From the NCBI GenBank assembly GCA_013375355.1, contig JABXJV010000383.1, positions 1-6,109 of the forward strand: a stretch of DNA of 6,109 nucleotides. The letters are read 5' to 3'. Shown piece by piece: positions 1 to 5,930 of this stretch. A model generated the notes under the pieces. That model was given only the letters and a program-made list of their open reading frames with translations. It did no database searches and was not told where the DNA came from. Position 1 is the first letter of the stretch. Each line of letters opens with the position of its first letter. A program made the position numbers and the translations under genes. The DNA comes from Candidatus Helarchaeota archaeon (GTDB lineage Archaea > Asgardarchaeota > Lokiarchaeia > Helarchaeales > JABXJV01).

Positions 1-654
1 AAGACTACCCGTTATATTGCTACGGTGACTTTTCCATTAATGGTTGGGTTTTCTGTCGTTGCTCCTCAGTTTATCAGAGTGATTTTTGGGCCTCAATGGG
101 AGAGGTCAATTTTCTTGGCTCAAATCCTTGCCTTGGTAGGTTTGATACAATCCATAGGTACAACAGTGGGCTGGATATATCAATCACAAGGACGGACTGA
201 TATTATGTTTCGCTGGGGGCTTTTCTCTGTAGCCATTGTTGGTATTGCTTTTGTTATCGGGCTTCATGGGGATGTAGAAGGGGTGACCATTGCTTATGCC
301 ATAGCTGTGCTTTTATTAGCATATCCAAACTTTGCCATTCCTTTTAGACTAATTAATCTCAGAGTTAGTCACCTTTTCAAACAACTTATCCCCGCGGTTT
401 TAGCCGCTCTGGAGATGGGAGGGATTGTGTTCGCACTGCGTTTTTTCTTGCAAGATTCTTTAGGAGTGAGTGATTTGACCACACTTATATTGGCTGTGAT
501 CGTTGGAGTAATAAGTTACGCTGGTCTTTTATTCATATTGGATAGAACCCTGTATGGAGAGGTTTTTCAATTGCTGCATCAGTTGAAGCCTTCAACTCAA
601 GAAATAGCCTGGTGGGACAATTGTGATTCATGTTCTAAGAAGGAAAAGTTATGA
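1..654 (+). CDS. Polysaccharide flippase (Wzx/WzxC-like, MOP superfamily), C-terminal part
   Basis: This is the 3' end of a membrane transporter that would flip undecaprenyl-linked sugar units from the cytoplasmic to the outer face of the membrane. The frame is open from base 1, so 217 residues are visible and the true start lies outside the window; the GTG at 25 is internal. About six hydrophobic segments can be seen, near residues 9-28, 36-55, 70-88, 92-116, 128-150 and 159-180, where full-length family members have 12-14. The stretch FGPQW (29-33), followed later by YQSQGRTD (60-67), is the pattern I know from the WzxC/Polysacc_synt_3 branch. The tail after the last membrane segment is hydrophilic and Lys/Cys-rich. 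GC is about 35-45% in the rows counted. The stop overlaps the next start as ATGA. Family call is fairly sure; the substrate is unknown. Confidence 0.87.
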   Translation, partial: KTTRYIATVTFPLMVGFSVVAPQFIRVIFGPQWERSIFLAQILALVGLIQSIGTTVGWIYQSQGRTDIMFRWGLFSVAIVGIAFVIGLHGDVEGVTIAYAIAVLLLAYPNFAIPFRLINLRVSHLFKQLIPAVLAALEMGGIVFALRFFLQDSLGVSDLTTLILAVIVGVISYAGLLFILDRTLYGEVFQLLHQLKPSTQEIAWWDNCDSCSKKEKL

Positions 655-1820
655 AAACAGTTATTCATTATACAGCTAGTGCCTATTTGCCAATTACACA
701 AACATGGATATATGGACAGATAAAAAATTTTAAAAGATACCGGCCTATCGTTTACGCCCCTAAAACACAAAATTTGGACATATATCCAACAGAAAAAATT
801 AGATCTTTGGAGTTAAAAAAGGGAATAGGAAATTTAACTACATTTTTTAACAAAGGGTGGCATAAGTTATTTAATTTTTATCCATATTTTATATTTGCAT
901 TAATAAAAGATAAACCTGATCTGGTTCATGCTCACTTTGGTCCCTCTGGCTATGATTTTCTAAGACTTAAGAGCATATTTAAATTTCCCTTAATTACTTC
1001 TTTTTATGGTTATGATTTGAGTAGACTTCCACGTCAACATAGTGAATGGAAGACAAAATATAGAAAGTTATTCCAAAAGGGAGATTATTTCCTTGTGGAG
1101 GGACCTTATATGAAGAGATGTTTAGTAGAGCTTGGATGTCCGGGAGAGAATATTATTATTCAACATTTAGGAATTAACCTCGAGAGAGTTAAATTTATGC
1201 TACGGAAACCCACAGAAAATGGAGAAGTCTATGTTTTGGTTGTGGGAAATTTTAGAGAAAAAAAAGGAATTCCTTATGCTGTTGAAGCTTTCGGACGTGT
1301 TAAACAAGCTTGTCCTCAATTAAAACTGGGATTAACTATCATTGGAGGTTCTAGCAGTGCATCAAGAGAGGAAAAAGAAAAGGGAAAGATATTGAGAACG
1401 ATCAGAAAGTATAAGTTAAATGATTGTGTAAAGATGATGGGCTATCAGCCGTACCCTATTTTTTTGAGAGAATTATATGAACACCATGTCTTTCTTTCTC
1501 CAAGCATCCATGCATCTGATGGTGATATCGAAGGGGGAGCACCAGTATCTATCGTAGAAGCGTCCGCATCTGGCATGCCGGTTCTTTCTACAACCCATTG
1601 CGATATACCCGAGGTCGTTATTAATGGAGAAAGTGGGTATTTAGTGTCAGAAAGAAATGTAGATGCCTTAGCAGAAAAATTGGAGTTTCTTGTTTCTAAT
1701 CCTGATATGTGGGAGGGAATGGGAAAGAGGGGGCGAGAGCACATCAAAAAGAATTACAGTGTTATAACACAGGTTCAGAAATTAGAGGAGATATATGATA
1801 CGGTGGTAAAGAAAGAATGA
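651..1820 (+). CDS. Glycosyltransferase family 4 (WcaL/AmsK-like, GT-B fold)
   Basis: A 389-residue cytoplasmic glycosyltransferase, full length for the family, that would add a sugar from a nucleotide-sugar donor to a lipid-linked repeat unit with retention of configuration. The N-terminal acceptor domain carries VHAHFG (92-97) and TSFYGYD (116-122), which are typical of the colanic acid WcaL/amylovoran AmsK group. The C-terminal donor domain begins near VLVVGNFREKKG (195-206), with GNFREKKG the usual phosphate-binding loop. The catalytic acidic pair sits in EGGAPVSIVE (E294, E303), followed by SGMPVLSTTHCDIPEVV (307-323). Eight residues separate the two glutamates rather than seven. The ATG at 651 overlaps the flippase stop, and AAGAAGGA (637-644) lies 6 bases upstream, so the start is well supported and translation is probably coupled. 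Donor and linkage cannot be read from the sequence. Confidence 0.93.
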   Translation: MKTVIHYTASAYLPITQTWIYGQIKNFKRYRPIVYAPKTQNLDIYPTEKIRSLELKKGIGNLTTFFNKGWHKLFNFYPYFIFALIKDKPDLVHAHFGPSGYDFLRLKSIFKFPLITSFYGYDLSRLPRQHSEWKTKYRKLFQKGDYFLVEGPYMKRCLVELGCPGENIIIQHLGINLERVKFMLRKPTENGEVYVLVVGNFREKKGIPYAVEAFGRVKQACPQLKLGLTIIGGSSSASREEKEKGKILRTIRKYKLNDCVKMMGYQPYPIFLRELYEHHVFLSPSIHASDGDIEGGAPVSIVEASASGMPVLSTTHCDIPEVVINGESGYLVSERNVDALAEKLEFLVSNPDMWEGMGKRGREHIKKNYSVITQVQKLEEIYDTVVKKE

Positions 1821-1841
1821 ATGCAAAATAGGTCTGCCTAA
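1821..1841 (+). other. Six-codon mini-ORF between GT4 and methyltransferase
   Basis: The GT4 stop TGA (1818-1820) is followed at once by ATG CAA AAT AGG TCT GCC TAA, and that TAA (1839-1841) is followed at once by the methyltransferase ATG (1842). All three reading units are in the same frame. The peptide would be MQNRSA. It may simply be a spacer. It could also let ribosomes that end GT4 restart twice and reach a gene whose own ribosome binding site is weak. There is no evidence that the peptide itself has a role. Confidence 0.3.
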
Positions 1842-2615
1842 ATGTGTCAAAGAGACATTAACATACCCAGAGGTCTCATTAAATGTCTTTTCTATTATAC
1901 CCCTTTTTATCCGGTTCATATGGGTGGTTATATAAGAAACTTATACTTTTGGAAATGCATTAAGAAATTGCCTGTGGATAAATTTACCAAAGTTCTTGAT
2001 GCTGGTTGCGGAGGAGGACAGTATAGTATGAAAATGGCTCAGGCATTTCCTTGGATTGAAGTAATAGCAATGGATATCAAAATGTGGGATTTACAAAGTG
2101 ATCATCCACCCAATCTTTTCTTTAAAGCGGGTAACCTTTTAAAGTTAGAAGGTAAGCATACTTATGATTTTATCTATTGTATCGATGTCTTGGAACATAT
2201 CCCAAATAATGTTAAGGTAATGCAGAATTTCTACCAAGCACTGAAGGATGGAGGATACCTTTATCTTCATATGCCTTGTGATATTGGAAAAGAACGTATT
2301 TTCCCCGACAAGTTCTTTGCTGAATTTAATGAGTGGGCATCAAAAGAGCACATAGGGGAGCAATATACGCTTGATGAAATAAAATCCATTCTTCGGAAGG
2401 TTGAGTTTAAGATTATAGAAACAGAGTATGCATTTGGTTTTCTAGGTGAACTTGCCTGGGAATTGGATAGAATAACAGATAGAAAGATTGCACTTAAGGT
2501 TTTACTGATGCCTCTTATGAAACTTTTAGGGCAAATTGCCATAAGGTCTAAACTAAAAAGGGGGAACATCCTTGTACTTGCAAAGAAGCAACAAGAATTC
2601 TCCACTAATAAGTAA
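1842..2615 (+). CDS. Class I SAM-dependent methyltransferase
   Basis: A 257-residue Rossmann-fold methyltransferase of the Methyltransf_11/25 type. Motif I is VLDAGCGGG (51-59), which binds SAM. The acidic residue at the end of strand 2 is D78 in AMDIK. Motif II is YDFIYCIDVLEHI (108-120), and the post-II strand is KDGGYLYLHMP (135-145). HIGEQYTLDEI (170-180) matches the His...Tyr-Thr-x-(D/E)-E-(I/L) segment common in methyltransferases of polysaccharide clusters. The likely role is methylating a sugar or the chain end, but the target is unknown. The chosen ATG follows a TAA directly and has only a weak TAGG about 9 bases upstream. The next in-frame ATG (codon 27) would remove PFYPVHMGG, which looks like part of the usual N-terminal helix region, so the longer start is preferred. 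No membrane segment is evident. Confidence 0.88.
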   Translation: MCQRDINIPRGLIKCLFYYTPFYPVHMGGYIRNLYFWKCIKKLPVDKFTKVLDAGCGGGQYSMKMAQAFPWIEVIAMDIKMWDLQSDHPPNLFFKAGNLLKLEGKHTYDFIYCIDVLEHIPNNVKVMQNFYQALKDGGYLYLHMPCDIGKERIFPDKFFAEFNEWASKEHIGEQYTLDEIKSILRKVEFKIIETEYAFGFLGELAWELDRITDRKIALKVLLMPLMKLLGQIAIRSKLKRGNILVLAKKQQEFSTNK

Positions 2616-2666
2616 AATCGAGATTCGAAATGTGGGATTTAAAATTGAAAGAATAAATAAGAATTT

Positions 2667-2695
2667 TTGAAGTACATTATTATCAATTCTTTAAA
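2667..2695 (+). promoter_or_regulatory. Weak candidate promoter upstream of GT2
   Basis: TTGAAG (2667-2672) and TTTAAA (2690-2695) are spaced by 17 bases, each matching 4 of 6 consensus positions of a housekeeping promoter. The -10-like box is 26 bases before the GTG start. In a sequence this AT-rich such matches occur often, so this is only a candidate. It also overlaps the possible methyltransferase remnant. Confidence 0.15.
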
Positions 2696-2709
2696 GTTAA
2701 AGAAGAAAT

Positions 2710-2714
2710 GAGGT
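2710..2714 (+). promoter_or_regulatory. Ribosome binding site for GT2 GTG start
   Basis: GAGGT at 2710-2714 lies 7 bases before GTG 2722. It is the strongest Shine-Dalgarno match near the N-terminus and fixes GTG as the start. The nearby ATG at 2708 runs into TAA after two codons. Confidence 0.7.
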
Positions 2715-2721
2715 AATAATT

Positions 2722-3702
2722 GTGAAGAACAATAATCCTCAAGTAAGTATAATCATCCCAACATATAATAGAGCCCACTTAATAGCGAGAGCTATCAAGA
2801 GTGTGTTAAATCAAACATATAAAAACTTTGAGGTCATTGTAGTTGATGATGGCTCAACAGATAATACTGAAGAGGTTGTTAAGAACTTTGATAATGAAAT
2901 AATTAGATACATCCGGCATAAGGAAAACAGGGGGGGAGGAGCTGCCAGGAATACAGGAATCAAAGGGGCTGAGGGTAACTATATCGCCTTTTTAGATGAT
3001 GATGATGAGTGGTTACCTGAGAAGTTGAAGAAACAGATAATCTTTTTTGATAATAAATCTTCAGAGCTCGGGGTAGTTTATACCGGACTTATTCGTGTCG
3101 ATGAAACTGGTGAATATATAGGTAAACAATACATTCGTGCTCCTGATATTCATGTTCCTGAAAAAAGAGGATGGATATATGAAGATTTACTTCTCAAAGA
3201 CTACGTAAGTACTATCTCAACAGTTCTTGTAAAAAAAGAGTGTTTTGAAAAAGTTGGCTTGTTTGACGAGAGCTTGCCTAGTTGCCAGGATTGGGATATA
3301 TGTATTAGAATTGCAAAGATATATCAGTTTGACTTCATAGAAAGCCCTTTAATTAAGTATTACAGGCATGTATGTAGAATTACCACTAACCTTGAAGCTA
3401 AAATAAAGGGAAGAGTTATGCTCCTAAATAAATTTTTTAGTGAAATTGCATCAAAACGAAGAATATATAGTGAACATCGCTACGGAATAGGAGTTTTATA
3501 TTGCCGCGCCGGAAATATGAAAAGAGGACGAGAAGAACTTTTGAGGGCAATAAAGCTCTATCCGTTTAAGTTAATATACTTTGTTCACTTTGGCAGTGCA
3601 TTGTTTACTCCGAATATATATGTGAGATTAGCTCGCACTAAAGAAAAACTGGATTGGTTATTACTCAAGCAGCGAAAAGGTAGAAGACAGAGGGGAAAAT
3701 AA
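2722..3702 (+). CDS. Glycosyltransferase family 2 (GT-A fold)
   Basis: A 326-residue cytoplasmic glycosyltransferase that would use a nucleotide sugar and a divalent metal to extend the repeat unit with inversion. The GT-A core is clear: VSIIIPTYNRAHLIARAI (8-25), VIVVDDGSTD (38-47), ENRGGGAARNTGI (68-80), and the metal-binding DXD region FLDDDDEW (90-97). SCQDWDICIRIA (187-198) is the ED-like segment that holds the presumed catalytic base, here Q-D rather than E-D. The C-terminal part (about 253-282, with GVLYCRAGNMKRGREELLRAIKLYP-like spacing) resembles a single TPR-type helix pair, seen in many GT2 enzymes of this group. No membrane segments are evident. The end is strongly basic. The gene is separated from both neighbours by gaps of about 100-130 bases, so it may be its own translation unit. 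Donor and acceptor are unknown. Confidence 0.92.
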   Translation: MKNNNPQVSIIIPTYNRAHLIARAIKSVLNQTYKNFEVIVVDDGSTDNTEEVVKNFDNEIIRYIRHKENRGGGAARNTGIKGAEGNYIAFLDDDDEWLPEKLKKQIIFFDNKSSELGVVYTGLIRVDETGEYIGKQYIRAPDIHVPEKRGWIYEDLLLKDYVSTISTVLVKKECFEKVGLFDESLPSCQDWDICIRIAKIYQFDFIESPLIKYYRHVCRITTNLEAKIKGRVMLLNKFFSEIASKRRIYSEHRYGIGVLYCRAGNMKRGREELLRAIKLYPFKLIYFVHFGSALFTPNIYVRLARTKEKLDWLLLKQRKGRRQRGK

Positions 3703-3834
3703 TTTATTTTTAAAAAGATTCTCAGAAAGATTTTTAAAATCTGCAATATTTCAGAGCATACTTTAAAACCTTTCAAGAAAAATTATAAGATATAGCTCTA
3801 AAGATAGAAAAACTTCAATTTAGGTTGGTAAAAT
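3703..3834. other. AT-rich intergenic junction between the two blocks
   Basis: This gap separates the moderate-GC block from the very AT-rich one. It contains a 15-base palindrome, AGATTTTTAAAATCT (3728-3742), with 7-base arms around one base, and a repeated ATTTTTAAAA at 3706-3715 and 3730-3739 (24 bases apart). The palindrome has no loop or T tract after it, so it is not a convincing terminator. A weak promoter-like pair, TTTAAA (3762-3767) and TATAAG (3784-3789) with 16 bases between, lies about 45 bases before the next gene. No open frame of note was found. Confidence 0.35.
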
Positions 3835-4878
3835 ATGGGTAATAGCAAAGCGAAAATTTTCATATTCGGAAAAGACAATATATGTTGGTCTATCGATAAA
3901 GATAGAGAAGTAATTGCTTATTTTTTGAAAAAAAATGATCTTAAAATTACGAACAACATTTTTGAAGCCACTCATATATTTTGTGTTTGGTATAACTTAT
4001 TATTTCATCCGAAATATCTTTGGATGCAGCTACTTAGAAAAATTTTACATTTTAAAATCATTGTGGTGATTACCAATGATATCACTTTTTGTCCAGAAAA
4101 GTTAAAAGCCCTTTCTAAATATGTGGATATTTTTATAGCACCTTCTAAAAAAATTTATGGATTTCTTAAAGAAAAAAAATTAAGAGTTTATAAAATTCCC
4201 TTTTTCGTGGACCCAAAAATTTTTAAGCCGCTCTATTTTTCGCAGGAGGAAATTTGCAAAAGATTAAATTTAAATTGGGAACGATTAGAAAACAAAATTG
4301 TGATAGGTTCTTTTCAAAGAGACTCTTTGGGAAAAGACTTATCGCAATCGAAATGGCAAAAAAATCCAGATTTATTAATTGAAGTTTTAGAAAATTTACC
4401 GAAGGGAAAATTTACTTTGTTATTAGCGGGTCCAAGAAGGCATTATATCATTAATAAATGTCTTGAAAAGAATGTAGATTTTTTATTTTATGGAAATTAT
4501 TCTTATATCCAAAATAAAAAAGATGATATTTTGAGTAATAACTTACCTTTAGAGAAAGTCAATTATCTTTACAATTTAACAAATATTTACATTGTAACTT
4601 CAAAAAGTGAGGGTGGCCCAAAATCAATATTAGAAAGTGCTTTAACTGAAACATTAATTTTCAGCACTAATGTAGGGTTAGCGTCCGATATTTTACATCC
4701 TGATTTGATATTTGATGAAAATAATGTTGGAGAATTAATTGAAAAAATTTACAGATTCGTAGAGAACTTTCAATGTTTTGAGCGTTATATCGAATATAAC
4801 TACCAAAAAGCGCTAAAAGAAATGAATGAGAATTTATTAAAAGAAAAATATAAAAGAGTAATTTTAGAAAATTCTTAA
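3835..4878 (+). CDS. GT-B glycosyltransferase (GT4-like)
   Basis: A 347-residue glycosyltransferase with a recognisable C-terminal GT-B donor domain. That domain starts at KIVIGSFQRDSLGKD (154-168) and continues to KNPDLLIEVLENL (176-188), LLLAGPRRHYI (195-205), and the acidic pair in SEGGPKSILESAL (E259 and E267, exactly seven residues between), where the donor nucleotide and sugar are held. The N-terminal half is divergent: KIFIFGKDNICWSIDKDRE (7-25) and ATHIFCVWYNLL (45-56) take the place of the usual glycine-rich loop, and IAPSKKIYGFL (101-111) matches the standard helix after the domain's last strand. The ATG has AGGTTGGT (3822-3829) upstream, with rather wide spacing. Sampled rows are only 20-22% GC, far below the genes before it. 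It ends 2 bases before the next start. The sugar it transfers is unknown. Confidence 0.8.
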   Translation: MGNSKAKIFIFGKDNICWSIDKDREVIAYFLKKNDLKITNNIFEATHIFCVWYNLLFHPKYLWMQLLRKILHFKIIVVITNDITFCPEKLKALSKYVDIFIAPSKKIYGFLKEKKLRVYKIPFFVDPKIFKPLYFSQEEICKRLNLNWERLENKIVIGSFQRDSLGKDLSQSKWQKNPDLLIEVLENLPKGKFTLLLAGPRRHYIINKCLEKNVDFLFYGNYSYIQNKKDDILSNNLPLEKVNYLYNLTNIYIVTSKSEGGPKSILESALTETLIFSTNVGLASDILHPDLIFDENNVGELIEKIYRFVENFQCFERYIEYNYQKALKEMNENLLKEKYKRVILENS

Positions 4879-4880
4879 TT

Positions 4881-5930
4881 ATGAAAATTTCTATTCTGTT
4901 TAAATTTATAGAGGGATCCTGGGGAGGGGGAAACCAATTTTTAAAGGGATTAAAGAAAGAATTTATTAGAAAAGAAATCTATGAAGAAAATCCTGCAGAA
5001 GCAAAGATAATCTTATTTAATGGTTACCCTTTTAGATATGAGCAGTTTTTTAATGAAATTCTTCAACTAAAACAAAGATTTTCTTCTAAAATTGTTGTCC
5101 ATAGGCTTGATGGTCCTATTTCTTTTGTGAGAGGAAAAGATGAAGAAATAGATAAGATAATATTCTTATTTAATAGATTATTTGTTGATGGGATTATTTT
5201 TCAATCAAATTGGTGTAGAAAACAAAATAAAAAATATTTTAAAATTTCTTCAAGGTATGAAACCGTTATCCATAACGGTCCGGATAATGAAATTTTTAAT
5301 AAAGAGAATAAAGAAGAATTTAATTCAGATGGAAAAATCAAGCTTATTGCTGCAAGCTGGTCATCTAACTGGAGAAAGGGTTTTGAATTTTACAAATTCT
5401 TGGATGAGAATTTGGATTTTTCAACATATGAAATGACTTTTGTAGGTAATTCACCGATTAAATTTAAAAATATAAAATGTGTTAAGCCTATTTTGCCAGA
5501 AAAATTGGCGGAAATTTTTAAAAAAAATGACATTTATATCACTGCCAGTCAAAACGATCCCTGCTCAAATTCTTTAATTGAGGCTTTGAGTTGTGGACTG
5601 CCAGCAGTTGCTTTAAATAACGGAGGACACTCAGAATTAGTCAAGAGAGGGGGGGAGATTTTTAATAGAAAAGAAGATATACTAGAAAAAATAGAAAAGA
5701 TTGCTAAAAATTACTATTGGTATCAATCCCAAATTCCTAAATTTTCTATAGAAAAAGTTGCTCAAAGATATTATGAATTTGGAGAAAAAATTTGTAAAGA
5801 TGTTTTAGATGGCAAGTATCAACCAAAACAGGTTAAATTTTTTACTAAAATCAATTTTTATAAAATGAAATTTATGATTTTAAGGTGGAAAGGATTGAAT
5901 AAATTGGGGGTAATAAAAAGGAAATTATGA
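4881..5930 (+). CDS. Glycosyltransferase family 4 (GT-B fold)
   Basis: A 349-residue GT4-type glycosyltransferase. The N-terminal domain has the acceptor/donor loop in GSWGGGNQFLKGL (12-24), HRLDGPISF (74-82) and IIFQSNWCRKQ (105-115). HNGPD (131-135) marks the inter-domain linker. The donor domain begins at IKLIAASWSSNWRKGF (153-168), and the active-site region is NDPCSNSLIEALSCGLP (225-241). Here D226 replaces the first glutamate of the usual E-x7-E, and E234 is kept; I know this Asp-Pro-Cys-Ser-Asn form as a recurring subfamily, so activity is expected. GGHSELV (248-254) follows. The basic C-terminal tail (about 316-349) may touch the membrane. The start lies 2 bases after the previous stop with no good ribosome binding site, pointing to coupled translation. 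The 3' end overlaps the next gene as ATGA. GC is about 22% in the row counted. Confidence 0.88.
   Translation: MKISILFKFIEGSWGGGNQFLKGLKKEFIRKEIYEENPAEAKIILFNGYPFRYEQFFNEILQLKQRFSSKIVVHRLDGPISFVRGKDEEIDKIIFLFNRLFVDGIIFQSNWCRKQNKKYFKISSRYETVIHNGPDNEIFNKENKEEFNSDGKIKLIAASWSSNWRKGFEFYKFLDENLDFSTYEMTFVGNSPIKFKNIKCVKPILPEKLAEIFKKNDIYITASQNDPCSNSLIEALSCGLPAVALNNGGHSELVKRGGEIFNRKEDILEKIEKIAKNYYWYQSQIPKFSIEKVAQRYYEFGEKICKDVLDGKYQPKQVKFFTKINFYKMKFMILRWKGLNKLGVIKRKL

Larger units (their letters stand above)
2620..2716 (+). pseudogene. Possible C-terminal scrap of a second methyltransferase
   Basis: In the gap after the methyltransferase, frame 2620-2670 reads EIRNVGFKIERINKNF then stop. This lines up with residues 184-198 of the intact methyltransferase just upstream (LRKVEFKIIETEYAF), with R, V, F, K, I and the final F shared. 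If one T of the TTTTT run at 2664-2668 is treated as an insertion, the frame continues as EVHYYQFFKVKEEMR to TAA at 2714. This could be the remains of a related gene lost by deletion and frameshift. The stretch is short and AT-rich, so chance is a real alternative. Confidence 0.22.

Noticed and set aside
25..27. GTG as the start of the flippase gene
   Set aside because: The frame is open upstream to base 1, no ribosome binding site precedes it, and family members are far longer, so the gene is cut by the window edge.
1445..1747. 100-codon open frame on the minus strand
   Set aside because: It lies opposite the conserved donor domain of the GT4 gene, has no recognisable motif, and the + strand frame has clear catalytic residues.
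2267..2605. 112-codon open frame on the minus strand
   Set aside because: It is opposite the methyltransferase C-terminal half; its Ser/Phe-rich composition is what a reversed AT-rich gene gives.
2616..2721. Intrinsic terminator after the methyltransferase
   Set aside because: No GC-rich stem followed by a T run is present in the gap.
3585..3776. 63-codon open frame on the minus strand reaching into the gap
   Set aside because: It mostly mirrors the end of GT2, and no ribosome binding site or known domain is evident.
5182..5436. 84-codon open frame on the plus strand
   Set aside because: It is nested out of frame inside a GT4 gene whose own frame carries the family motifs.
3835..5930. The two adjacent AT-rich glycosyltransferases as a recent tandem duplication
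   Set aside because: Their N-terminal halves, donor loops and acidic motifs (SEGGPKSILE versus NDPCSNSLIE) differ too much; they look like distant members of the same fold.
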